A DNA stretch of 18,806 nucleotides from JAZDJJ01 sp043804035. Lineage in GTDB: Bacteria; Bacteroidota; Bacteroidia; Palsa-948. The notes below the pieces were generated by a model. It saw only the letters and a list, made by a program, of their open reading frames with translations. It did not search any database and had not been told where the DNA came from. Shown piece by piece: positions 7,314 through 14,677 of this stretch. Each line of letters begins with the position of its first letter. The first letter of the stretch is position 1. The stretch covers positions 1 to 18,806 of the forward strand of contig JAZDJJ010000024.1 in NCBI GenBank assembly GCA_043804035.1, read 5' to 3'. A program made the position numbers and the translations under genes.

Positions 7314-8356
7314 TGTGTAATTTTTGTAACTTGTTTTTCCTGATTATTATTTGCTACCGTATTTGCGATTTTTTCTTCAATCTTCGTTGTGTTCACAAAA
7401 TCAAAAGCATTTTCCCAGATAGATTCGTTTTCATTCGGGAGCGGTTGTTCTTTTGCAAACTTTACCAAGTCAGAAAGAATAAGTATTTGCCTGAGTTTTA
7501 TTTTGATATCTTCTGTAATATCAACAGTTCTGAATGCATAAAGTATTTCATAAGTTACTTGTTCCATTGCACTGATGTAAAAACGATGTTCAATGTATTG
7601 GCGCAATATTTCCGAAATTTCAGAATGATATTGTTTGACTTTTCCCTGTTGCCAGAGTTTTTCTTCTTTTAGTTTTTCTAATCTTTCAATTGCTGTTTTA
7701 TGAGCAGGTATTTTGGGAATGATGATAACGGGAGCAGGTTTTTTCTTTCTTCTCTTTACAAAGAAAATGATTAGAAAAATTATCGCGGTAAGTATAGCGG
7801 CAATGCCGAGACCCCAATAGAAATATGGAAGAAGTTCTTTCCAGGAAAACGGAACTTCTAATGGCGGCTTGATGTCTTTTATTGTTAATGTGGTATCAAC
7901 GGCAATAGTATTCACAGAAAAAAGTAATGGTTCTGTTTCATAACGTTTGCTTGTGTCGCCATTCACAACAAATAATAAAGGAGGGATTGCATAATATCCT
8001 GAGTCAAAAGATGTAATTGTAAAAATTTGTTTTTCTGCAATAGAATTGATGTCGTTTGAATCGGGAAGATACTTGATGATTTTTGATTTTTCAATAACTT
8101 CAATTTGCTGGATGATGGTATCAGTGATTTTTGGGAAATCAATATTTATTTGTCCCTGACCGATTGAATATTCAACTTTCAATGTGAGTTTTGCATGCTG
8201 CCCGATGAGAATGGAATTTGAATCAAGTTCGGCTGAAACTTTTATGTCTTGTGAAAAAACATTGATTGCAGATAGTAAATAATAAATAGTGAATAATAAA
8301 ATACAAAACAATCTGATAAACCTGATATTTGATATTTGATATTTGATATTTGACAT
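7310..8356 (-). CDS. BatD-like/DUF4381-type membrane protein between DUF58 and batA
   Basis: A 348-residue protein with a signal-like hydrophobic stretch (about 13-35, ending SAINVFSQ) and a beta-rich periplasmic domain (about 38-165) that opens like BatD (AELDSNSILIGQHAKLTLKV against ATVNRNKIAVGEVFQLDF). A strong membrane helix (about 173-196) is followed by KRRKKK, then a cytosolic helical part (about 210-320, with YHSEISEILRQYIEHRFYI). A helix plus this cytosolic region resembles the DUF4381 family that accompanies MoxR-DUF58-vWA genes; this is a judgement by eye. It starts 1 nt after the DUF58 stop and overlaps batA by 4 nt, so it belongs to the operon. Its first codons are made of a 7-bp tandem repeat that includes the ATG, and no other Met precedes the signal stretch. 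An alternative start at a TTG near codon 15 would keep most of the hydrophobic core. Confidence 0.8.
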   Translation of the reverse strand: MSNIKYQISNIRFIRLFCILLFTIYYLLSAINVFSQDIKVSAELDSNSILIGQHAKLTLKVEYSIGQGQINIDFPKITDTIIQQIEVIEKSKIIKYLPDSNDINSIAEKQIFTITSFDSGYYAIPPLLFVVNGDTSKRYETEPLLFSVNTIAVDTTLTIKDIKPPLEVPFSWKELLPYFYWGLGIAAILTAIIFLIIFFVKRRKKKPAPVIIIPKIPAHKTAIERLEKLKEEKLWQQGKVKQYHSEISEILRQYIEHRFYISAMEQVTYEILYAFRTVDITEDIKIKLRQILILSDLVKFAKEQPLPNENESIWENAFDFVNTTKIEEKIANTVANNNQEKQVTKITQ

Positions 8357-8358
8357 TT
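8324..8358 (-). repeat. Heptanucleotide tandem repeat at the start codon of the BatD-like gene
   Basis: Four perfect copies of GATATTT (plus strand), at 8324-8351, are followed by a fifth with one change (GACATTT, 8352-8358). The fifth copy contains the CAT that is the ATG of the gene, and it overlaps the first base of the DUF58 stop. On the coding strand the repeat gives SNIKYQI with no stop in any frame. Changes by one unit would put the ATG out of frame with the body of the protein; a change of three units restores the frame. Confidence 0.95.
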
Positions 8359-9254
8359 TATTTTTTGCTTCCTCTTTGTTTAAATAAATTCATCAATGGT
8401 TTAATATATGATTCTGATGTGTTAATATTTACTGAATCTATACCACATCTATTGAAAAGATCTTTTAATTTTACTTCTCTTTTCTTTGCAAAATCAAAAT
8501 AATGATTTCTGACTTTTGAATTGAAAGTGTCAATCCATTTTAATGTTCCTGTTTCCGAATCTCTGATTTTCAATAGTCCTACTTTTGGCAATTCGTATTC
8601 TCGTTTATCATAAACTCTCAGTGCTACTATGTCGTGTTTTTTATTTGCAATTCTGAGGGCATCGCTTTCGTTTTTATTTTCATTAAAAAGTTTTTCGTCT
8701 ATGAAATCTGAAATGATAAATGCAATGCTTCTTTTTTTAATCGCATTAGTCAGATAGCGAAGTGCAAAAGAAATATCTGTGCCTGTATGTTCAGAATTAA
8801 AGTCAATCAGTTCGCGTATGATGCGAAGAATATGCGTCTTTCCTTTTTTAGGAGGAATGAATTTTTCTATTTTATCAGTGAAAAATATCACGCCTGTTTT
8901 ATCATTGTTTTGAATAGCAGAAAATGCAAGTACTGCACAAAGTTCGGTGATGAGTTCGCTCTTCAATTGTTTTTGTGTGCCAAAAGTTTCTGAACCACTC
9001 ATATCAACTAATAACATTATAATCAATTCGCGTTCCTCTTCAAAAATTTTTATGTATGGATGATTGAATCGTGCTGTTACATTCCAGTCAATTGCTCGTA
9101 TTTCATCTCCGGGCTGATATTCCCGCACTTCGCTGAAAGCCATTCCTCTCCCTTTGAAAGCACTGTGGTATTCTCCGGAAAAAATATGACGCGAAAGACC
9201 ACGTGTCTTGATTTCAATTTTACGGACTTTCTTTAATAGTTCTGTGGTTTCCAT
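8358..9254 (-). CDS. DUF58 protein of the MoxR-Bat cluster
   Basis: A 298-residue protein without signal or membrane segments. It carries the DUF58 signature SEVREYQPGDEIRAIDWNVT (about 41-60), then HPYIKIFEEERELIIMLLVD and DMSGS (about 84-88), a vWA-like metal-site motif. DUF58 proteins sit beside MoxR ATPases in many phyla and are regarded as cytosolic vWA-type partners; no enzymatic role is established. I chose the ATG at 9254. A longer frame opens with a TTG three codons earlier that gives MFF and has no support. The gene follows moxR after 53 nt and ends 1 nt before the BatD-like gene. The family's length and motif order are normal. Confidence 0.92.
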   Translation of the reverse strand: METTELLKKVRKIEIKTRGLSRHIFSGEYHSAFKGRGMAFSEVREYQPGDEIRAIDWNVTARFNHPYIKIFEEERELIIMLLVDMSGSETFGTQKQLKSELITELCAVLAFSAIQNNDKTGVIFFTDKIEKFIPPKKGKTHILRIIRELIDFNSEHTGTDISFALRYLTNAIKKRSIAFIISDFIDEKLFNENKNESDALRIANKKHDIVALRVYDKREYELPKVGLLKIRDSETGTLKWIDTFNSKVRNHYFDFAKKREVKLKDLFNRCGIDSVNINTSESYIKPLMNLFKQRGSKK

Positions 9255-9307
9255 AAAAAACAAAGATGAGTGTCATGCGTTTTTCGAACTTCGTCCTTCG
9301 TCCCTTT

Positions 9308-10294
9308 TTATGGAACTTCAATTGTATTTAGAATTTCTGTTACGATATTTTCCGTTGTAATATTTTCTGCTTCTGCTTCGTAAGTGAGTCCGATACGATG
9401 ACGCAAAACATCATTGGATATGGCACGAACATCTTCGGGAATTACATATCCTCTTCGTCTGATGAATGCTAACGCTTTAGATGCAAGAGCGAGATTGATG
9501 CTTGCACGAGGCGATGCTCCGTAACTAATCAATGGTGTGAATTTTGAAAGTTTGTAATCAGCAGGAGCGCGTGTTGCAAAGACAATATCAATAATATAGC
9601 GTTCTATTTTTTCATCCATATAAACTTCCCGAACAATATTACGTGCTCTGATGATGTCTTCAGGTTTTAAAATACATAATGGCTGAGGATATTGTTCGCC
9701 AATATTCAGGTGGATAATTTTTTTTTCCTCCTCTTTGTTCGGATAACTGATTACCACTTTCAGCATAAAACGGTCAACCTGAGCTTCAGGCAGAGGATAT
9801 GTTCCTTCCTGTTCAATAGGATTTTGAGTGGCAAGAACTAAAAATGGTTCAGGAAGTTTGAAAGTGGTATCTCCGATGGTTACTTGTCTTTCCTGCATGG
9901 CTTCAAGCAATGCACTTTGCACTTTTGCCGGAGCACGGTTGATTTCATCGGCAAGAATAAAGTTGGAAAAAATCGGACCTTTCTTTACAGTGAACTCTTC
10001 TTTCTTTCGGTTATATATTAATGTGCCAATTAAATCGGCAGGAAGCAAGTCGGGAGTAAACTGAACACGACTGAAGCCAACTTGTATACATGATGCCAGT
10101 GATTTAATGGCGAGGGTTTTTGCCAGACCGGGAACGCCTTCCAACAAAATGTGTCCGTTTGAAAGAAGTCCGATAATCAATCGGTCTATCATGTATTTTT
10201 GCCCGACAATAATTTTTTCTATTTCTAAATTGAGCATATCTACAAAAACGCTTTCGCATTGTATTTTTTCATTGAGTTCTTTAATGTCTGTCAT
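9308..10294 (-). CDS. moxR: MoxR-family AAA+ ATPase
   Basis: A 328-residue AAA+ ATPase with Walker A GVPGLAKT (53-60), Walker B ILADEINR (113-120), sensor 1 in LATQNP (154-159), an arginine-finger region in LPEAQVDRF (168-176), and sensor 2 in GASPRAS (259-265), followed by the C-terminal lid. This is the AAA_3/MoxR type. These ATPases act as chaperone-like partners of vWA proteins; the batA and batB vWA genes downstream are the natural clients. It is the first gene of the cluster, divergent from the type IX cassette. A perfect -7 element (TATTTTTG, minus strand, 10325-10318) lies just upstream and would give a leader of about 17 nt, so this is the probable operon promoter. Confidence 0.95.
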   Translation of the reverse strand: MTDIKELNEKIQCESVFVDMLNLEIEKIIVGQKYMIDRLIIGLLSNGHILLEGVPGLAKTLAIKSLASCIQVGFSRVQFTPDLLPADLIGTLIYNRKKEEFTVKKGPIFSNFILADEINRAPAKVQSALLEAMQERQVTIGDTTFKLPEPFLVLATQNPIEQEGTYPLPEAQVDRFMLKVVISYPNKEEEKKIIHLNIGEQYPQPLCILKPEDIIRARNIVREVYMDEKIERYIIDIVFATRAPADYKLSKFTPLISYGASPRASINLALASKALAFIRRRGYVIPEDVRAISNDVLRHRIGLTYEAEAENITTENIVTEILNTIEVP

Positions 10295-10317
10295 AAAAAT
10301 ATTTATTAATTGTGGTG

Positions 10318-10325
10318 CAAAAATA
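10318..10325 (-). promoter_or_regulatory. Candidate -7 element of the moxR-bat operon
   Basis: On the minus strand this reads TATTTTTG, a full match to the Bacteroidota TAnnTTTG -7 consensus, followed by CA. The start of transcription would fall near 10311, about 17 nt before the moxR ATG. No clear -33 TTG is seen at the expected distance. Confidence 0.45.
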
Positions 10326-10438
10326 ACAATGACTGAATAAGTAGAGAGAATTAAAATGTTAATAAATGTTAATTAGTTCTGAAGTGCTTTAATCTTAAAG
10401 TTTCTTCTATAAATCCTTTTTGATTTTTATTCCGTTTT

Positions 10439-10473
10439 GGTATTTGATCTTTGCAGAGCTTGCCGAAAATATG
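10439..10473 (+). repeat. Dispersed TTGCCGAAA repeat, copy 2
   Basis: It begins GGTATTTGATCTTTG and ends GAGCTTGCCGAAAATATG. It shares GGTATTGATCTTTG and the CTTGCCGAAATATG end with the copy at 14583-14631, and GAGCTTGCCGAAA with the minus-strand copy at 1070-1089. The sequence between the two halves differs in length from copy to copy. Confidence 0.6.
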
Positions 10474-10492
10474 TGTAATTGAAAACTTTATG

Positions 10493-10500
10493 TAAGTTTG
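10493..10500 (+). promoter_or_regulatory. Candidate -7 element for the type IX cassette
   Basis: TAAGTTTG matches the TAnnTTTG consensus in full. Transcription from it would begin near 10507 and carry the hairpin repeat at 10513-10537 in the leader. No -33 TTG is seen at the usual spacing, so support is partial. Confidence 0.35.
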
Positions 10501-10512
10501 TCGTATTCAAAT

Positions 10513-10537
10513 CTGCCTGTGCAACACTGCAGACAGG
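10513..10537. repeat. Small dispersed hairpin repeat, copy 2
   Basis: CTGCCTGT is followed by a 12-nt loop and ACAGG-T-CAG. The stem is CTG-CCTGT against ACAGG-CAG with one bulged T, better paired than the copy at 1104-1125. It lies in the probable 5' leader of the adhesin gene. Confidence 0.65.
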
Positions 10538-10638
10538 TCAGAAAATTAATTTAATAGTTGGTACAAAACGGGATATAATCCCCATGAAAATTTAGTATAA
10601 CTAAAAAAAAATAAAAATAATCATTCACTAAATAACCC

Positions 10639-12216
10639 ATGAGAAATCAATTTCATCTTCACTTCTTGCTTTTATGTCTGGGAATGTGGAGTACTATTAA
10701 CGCTCAAATTATTGAGGTAAATAGTATTAAATGTTTTGGAGATAGTACCGGACAATTAAGTGTTTATCCGAATTTTGGCTCAGCTCCTTATACTTATTTA
10801 TGGAGCAACGGACAAACAACTCATAATATTGATGGACTAAAAACTGGTACGTACATTGTAACTGTAACAGAAAGCGGAGGTGTAGTTCGGAATTATTCAT
10901 ATATACTTAATAATCCACTATTACTTACTGCTACCTATTCATTAACTAATAATAGTTCGTGGCCGATAAATTCGGGGAGTATTCTAATTAATGCCCAAGG
11001 AGGTGCTGGATGGTATAACTATACCGTTTATGATAGCACCGGTAGAAAAATTAAAAATCAAGTGAATCCTCTTTTTAATTTACTTGCATCAGGAACTTAC
11101 TATGTAACAATTTCTGATTTATATAATTGTCGGAATATAGATACTCTTTATATTCTTGAAAATGCAGGTCTTCCTGTAAATATGGCTATAGACACTACGG
11201 CTTGTTATATATCCACAGCGCCAACAAGTGTTAGTCCTTCGCTTGCAGGAGTTTATCCTGTTATAGTCAACTTTGATAATAAATCCATTCTTACAATTAT
11301 TGATACTGTTATGGGGCTCAGACCTTATGTGATGAGCAATCTTGTTGATACTCTCTCATCTGTTTCAGGTCAGTTTAAACCGGGATTTCATATAGTAACA
11401 GTTTCATCAGCCAATGGTAAGGGGTTCCGTTATTCATGGGATGTTGATAGTGTTGTGGCTCCTATTTCAATAGCATGGACACAAACTAATAATTTATGTT
11501 ATGGAAATAACAGCGGTTCTATTATTTCTATAGCACAAGGCAGCTATAATGGTTTTACATATACGATTTCGGGGCATAATGGTTTTTTAGCAAACAGTAA
11601 TTCCGTTGACAGTCTTTATGCCGGTGAATACATAATTACTGCTACCGATTTTACAGGTTGCACTCTTAGTCAATCAACCCTAATTACTCAGCCGGATGAA
11701 CCTCTTCGTATTGTTTTTGATCATCCTACAAATCCAAGATGTCCGTATAGTGCTGATGGCGAAATTGTTATTCATCGGGTAGATGGTGCAATTAGTCCTG
11801 TTACATATTTATGGTCAGTTGGCAGCAATATGCAAAAGATAAGTTCATTATTTCCCGGCACTTATAGTGTTATTGTTACTGATGCAAATAAATGTACTGT
11901 TCAGGATTCTATTTCAATTAAGGCGGATAGAAGATCCTGTATTTTTAATGTAGTAACTCCAAATGGCGATGGCTATAATGATTATCTTGATTTGAGCGAT
12001 ATCTGCATTGGCATGAATATGCAAGCAGAAATATTTAATGAAGCCGGCAAAAAGATAGCTACTCTCAACGAAAGTAATCCCCGATGGGATGCTTCCGACC
12101 CTTCAAATCCTCCAACAGGAACATCTTCTACATATACAGTATTTATTGATTTAATAAAAAATAATAAACCCTATATGAAATGGGCTGAGAGTTTTAGTGT
12201 AATTTATTCTAAATAA
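10639..12216 (+). CDS. SprB-repeat surface adhesin with type IX (CHU_C, type B) sorting domain
   Basis: A 525-residue secreted protein. The signal peptide (about 1-22, ending TINAQ) is followed by SprB-type repeats: about 30-92 (KCFGDSTGQLSVYPNFGSAP, LKTGTYIVTVTE), a diverged one about 96-172, one about 284-352 (LCYGNNSGSIISI, YAGEYIITATDFTGC) and one about 362-427 (RCPYSADGEIVIH, FPGTYSVIVTDANKC). The C-terminal domain (about 433-525) starts with VVTPNGDGYNDYL, the mark of the gliding-type CHU_C (type B) sorting domain. That domain directs passage through the type IX system with a PorP/SprF partner, and such a gene follows 15 nt later. The protein is small next to true SprB (thousands of residues). 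The end of the CHU_C domain is divergent (WDASDPSNPPTGTSSTYTVF in place of WDG...LPxGTY). Confidence 0.87.
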   Translation: MRNQFHLHFLLLCLGMWSTINAQIIEVNSIKCFGDSTGQLSVYPNFGSAPYTYLWSNGQTTHNIDGLKTGTYIVTVTESGGVVRNYSYILNNPLLLTATYSLTNNSSWPINSGSILINAQGGAGWYNYTVYDSTGRKIKNQVNPLFNLLASGTYYVTISDLYNCRNIDTLYILENAGLPVNMAIDTTACYISTAPTSVSPSLAGVYPVIVNFDNKSILTIIDTVMGLRPYVMSNLVDTLSSVSGQFKPGFHIVTVSSANGKGFRYSWDVDSVVAPISIAWTQTNNLCYGNNSGSIISIAQGSYNGFTYTISGHNGFLANSNSVDSLYAGEYIITATDFTGCTLSQSTLITQPDEPLRIVFDHPTNPRCPYSADGEIVIHRVDGAISPVTYLWSVGSNMQKISSLFPGTYSVIVTDANKCTVQDSISIKADRRSCIFNVVTPNGDGYNDYLDLSDICIGMNMQAEIFNEAGKKIATLNESNPRWDASDPSNPPTGTSSTYTVFIDLIKNNKPYMKWAESFSVIYSK

Positions 12217-12231
12217 ATAAAAATAAGTAAT

Positions 12232-13146
12232 ATGAAAAAAATATATGTTATCGTTGGTTTAGTTTTTATACTCTTTAATTCTAATGTGTATAGCCAAAGA
12301 ATATGGAGTAGTCCGTTAGGGCAATATGCTTTTAATCCTGCCGGTGGCGGAATGAACGACATAGGTGAAATATCTTCTTGTTATTACAATACTTATGGCT
12401 CTGCTAATAATAATCCCTTTGGATTTTTGTTTATGGGAACAGCTCCTTTTCCCAGTGATAATATAGCCGCTGGATTTAGATTTACTTCTGAGTCGGGTGG
12501 TGTTTTGAATTCTACTATGGGAGAAGCTACTTTTATATATCATCGTCCAATTTTTGAAAATGCTAAATTTTCTTTTGGTCTCTCGGCAGTATTTAACCAG
12601 TTAGGCATTCTTCGCAACAGGGTTAATGCGCAACATCCTGACGACATTATATTGAATGGCGCAAAAACCGGGTTTTGGGGTGATGCAAATTTTGGTGCCA
12701 GTATGTATGAGACGAATAAATACTATGTAGGCATAGGAATTTATAATCTTTTAGGAGGAAGAACAAATTTGCTTGTTACTGATTTCAACAACCGTGCTGC
12801 TCGCCTCTATACACTGAGCGGAATGTATACTATTAATGTTCTGCAAGGCGATGGAAAGTTAGAAATGACAGGGCTTGCTATGAGTTATTTTTCAAAAGGT
12901 TCTTCGGATATCAATTACAATATAAACTCCCGAATTATTATAAAAAAATCTTTTTGGGTTGGTGGTGGATATGCTCCTAATACTGCGAAACTTCAATTTG
13001 GCGTATATTTCCAAAACTTTGCAATAGGATATTCAGGAGGAATTGGATTAGGTGATATTTCTAACCATACTTTTTCTCTTCCTAAACATGAATTATTTTT
13101 GAAAATAGAATTTAACAATTCCCAATCTTCCATATCTGTAAAATAA
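12232..13146 (+). CDS. PorP/SprF-family type IX secretion outer-membrane protein
   Basis: A 304-residue protein with a signal peptide (about 1-21, ending NVYSQ) and a beta-barrel-like body of alternating aromatic strands. The family opening QYAFNPAGGG (about 30-39) stands for the usual LNPAxxG, followed by NNPFGFLFMGTAPF, FSFGLSAVFNQ, YYVGIGIYNLLG and a final strand ELFLKIEF. The size is normal (about 300-330). PorP/SprF proteins are paired one-to-one with CHU_C (type B) cargo, such as SprF with SprB, and are needed for its secretion or attachment at the outer membrane. The cargo gene lies 15 nt upstream and the PD40 gene 10 nt downstream, so the three form one operon. Confidence 0.88.
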   Translation: MKKIYVIVGLVFILFNSNVYSQRIWSSPLGQYAFNPAGGGMNDIGEISSCYYNTYGSANNNPFGFLFMGTAPFPSDNIAAGFRFTSESGGVLNSTMGEATFIYHRPIFENAKFSFGLSAVFNQLGILRNRVNAQHPDDIILNGAKTGFWGDANFGASMYETNKYYVGIGIYNLLGGRTNLLVTDFNNRAARLYTLSGMYTINVLQGDGKLEMTGLAMSYFSKGSSDINYNINSRIIIKKSFWVGGGYAPNTAKLQFGVYFQNFAIGYSGGIGLGDISNHTFSLPKHELFLKIEFNNSQSSISVK

Positions 13147-13156
13147 GCACCTGATT

Positions 13157-14515
13157 ATGAATAAGGTGAAATATACTCTATTATTGTTTATTGGAGTGAT
13201 TTTGGGAACATCTGCTCGTTCTCAAAGTGATACTTCTTGCACTAACCTCCTTCAAATCAATAGTAGTAGCGATGAATATCTTCCATTTTTAATAGACAGC
13301 ACACTTTTATTTACTTCTAATAGAAAAAATACTCAGGAAGGACAAACTCTTGAATTTACTGAAAAGGTTTATTGGTCTACTAAAAAACGGGGAACATGGA
13401 GTGCATCAAAAAAGGATTGGTACAAATGGAATAGCGATAACAATACCGCTTTAGTTGGAGTTAGCCCAATGTATTATTATTTTCGCCGTTCATATTGGAA
13501 AAATAATGGCGAACTTTTTATGGCAAAACGAAAGTTTGACACTATAAACCCATGGAAAGCAAGCCGACTAAAGAAATTCTCTCTTATCTGTTCCGACTTT
13601 GATGAAAATAGTATTACTGCCAACAAAGAAGATACGCTCTATTTTGTTTCAAACAGAAATGGGAATCACGATATTTTCATGCAAACAGGCAGCAATAATC
13701 CTCTTGCTTTAGATATACTTAATTCGCCATTTTCCGAACAAGATGTTTTTATTAGTAATGATGGGAAATCACTTTTCTTTAGTTCAAATCGTACCGGTGG
13801 AAAAGGTGGATACGATATTTACAAAACCAATAAAATAAATAATCAATGGACAAGCCCTGTTCTTGTGCAGTATAAATATGTCAATACAGAATCGGACGAC
13901 AGAAATATTAGATGGTATAATGATTCTACAATATTTTTTTCGTCCAATAGAAAAGGCGGATTAGGGGGATTTGATATTTATTTGATTTCTATTACCCGCA
14001 AGTACGCTGCCAAAAATCCTATAGATACTATACCTGTTGTTGATACTACTGTTATTATAAATACCATCCCTATTGTAGCTGTTAAAGATACCATACGGAA
14101 GTGGGATGAACTTAGTAATCAACTGAAAAACCTCGGGCTATTTCCTTTAAAATGCGAGTTGCAGTTAGGTGCTTATAGATATATTCCAAACATTATGTTG
14201 TTTAAGAAAACTTTTAAATGTATTGAAAAAGAAGATATTAGAGTAGAAATTCAAAAAGTTGAAAGCATAACAATATATAAGTTTATTGTAAATAAAATTT
14301 ATACTAATATTGATGAAGCAATAGACACTCAGATAGAGATTATTAATCGCCATTGCATACCGGAACATGATTTCAAGGATATGCCCTTTATTAGATTGTT
14401 AGATCAGAGTGGAAACAGATTTGCTATTTTTTGGAAAAAGGATGAATTCCACAATAAAGAAATATTTTATATTTACTCTAATGGAAAGCAAGTATGGAAA
14501 AGCAAAGGATTTTAA
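13157..14515 (+). CDS. PD40 beta-propeller protein with SPOR-like C-terminus (PorE-like position)
   Basis: A 452-residue secreted protein. The signal peptide (about 1-22, ending ARSQ) has no lipobox Cys. PD40 propeller motifs lie at about 47-57 (LLFTSNRKN), 157-174 (LYFVSNRNGNHDIFM), 203-222 (LFFSSNRTGGKGGYDIY) and 257-276 (IFFSSNRKGGLGGFDIY). After a Thr/Val/Ile linker (about 285-315), residues about 331-415 read ELQLGAYRY...YKFIVNKIYTNIDEA and fit the pattern of a SPOR-like domain (QLGAY, then a second strand and an EA helix), by eye. In PorE and many type IX accessory proteins a PD40 propeller is joined to an OmpA peptidoglycan-binding domain. Here a SPOR-like fold, which also binds glycan strands, may do that job. 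It probably anchors or supports the adhesin-PorP pair; this is inferred from the operon. Confidence 0.75.
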   Translation: MNKVKYTLLLFIGVILGTSARSQSDTSCTNLLQINSSSDEYLPFLIDSTLLFTSNRKNTQEGQTLEFTEKVYWSTKKRGTWSASKKDWYKWNSDNNTALVGVSPMYYYFRRSYWKNNGELFMAKRKFDTINPWKASRLKKFSLICSDFDENSITANKEDTLYFVSNRNGNHDIFMQTGSNNPLALDILNSPFSEQDVFISNDGKSLFFSSNRTGGKGGYDIYKTNKINNQWTSPVLVQYKYVNTESDDRNIRWYNDSTIFFSSNRKGGLGGFDIYLISITRKYAAKNPIDTIPVVDTTVIINTIPIVAVKDTIRKWDELSNQLKNLGLFPLKCELQLGAYRYIPNIMLFKKTFKCIEKEDIRVEIQKVESITIYKFIVNKIYTNIDEAIDTQIEIINRHCIPEHDFKDMPFIRLLDQSGNRFAIFWKKDEFHNKEIFYIYSNGKQVWKSKGF

Positions 14516-14549
14516 GATATTGCTAAGGGGATTATGTCAAAAAGTGGAC

Positions 14550-14557
14550 TACCTTTG
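14550..14557 (+). promoter_or_regulatory. Candidate -7 element for the iron-sulfur protein gene
   Basis: TACCTTTG matches TAnnTTTG in full and has the very common Bacteroidota form ACTACCTTTG. The start would fall near 14564, leaving a leader of about 110 nt that carries the dispersed repeat at 14583-14631. Confidence 0.45.
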
Positions 14558-14582
14558 TTCATTAAAACATAAATTTCCTCTT

Positions 14583-14631
14583 GGTATTGATCTTTGTGTA
14601 GTGAGACGATTATTGATCTTGCCGAAATATG
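14583..14631 (+). repeat. Dispersed TTGCCGAAATA repeat, copy 3
   Basis: GGTATTGATCTTTG is followed 17 nt later by TATTGATCTTGCCGAAATAT, so the TATTGATCTT part occurs twice. It is the longest copy of the family. It lies between the type IX operon and the iron-sulfur gene. Confidence 0.6.
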
Positions 14632-14677
14632 ATAGATACAAATTTTATTATGCCACATTAAAAAATCAAAAATTAAA

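Larger units (their letters stand above)
10295..10638. other. Divergent intergenic region between moxR and the type IX cassette
   Basis: 344 nt without a gene. It holds the likely moxR promoter (10318-10325, minus), a TTGCCGAAA repeat (10439-10473), a candidate -7 element for the plus-strand genes (10493-10500) and the second hairpin repeat (10513-10537). The two repeats lie side by side here, as they do at 1070-1125, but the TTGCCGAAA repeat is in the opposite orientation. Confidence 0.6.

Noticed and set aside
9255..9263. Longer start for the DUF58 gene
   Set aside because: It is a TTG that adds only MFF; the ATG at 9254 gives the family's usual N-terminus.
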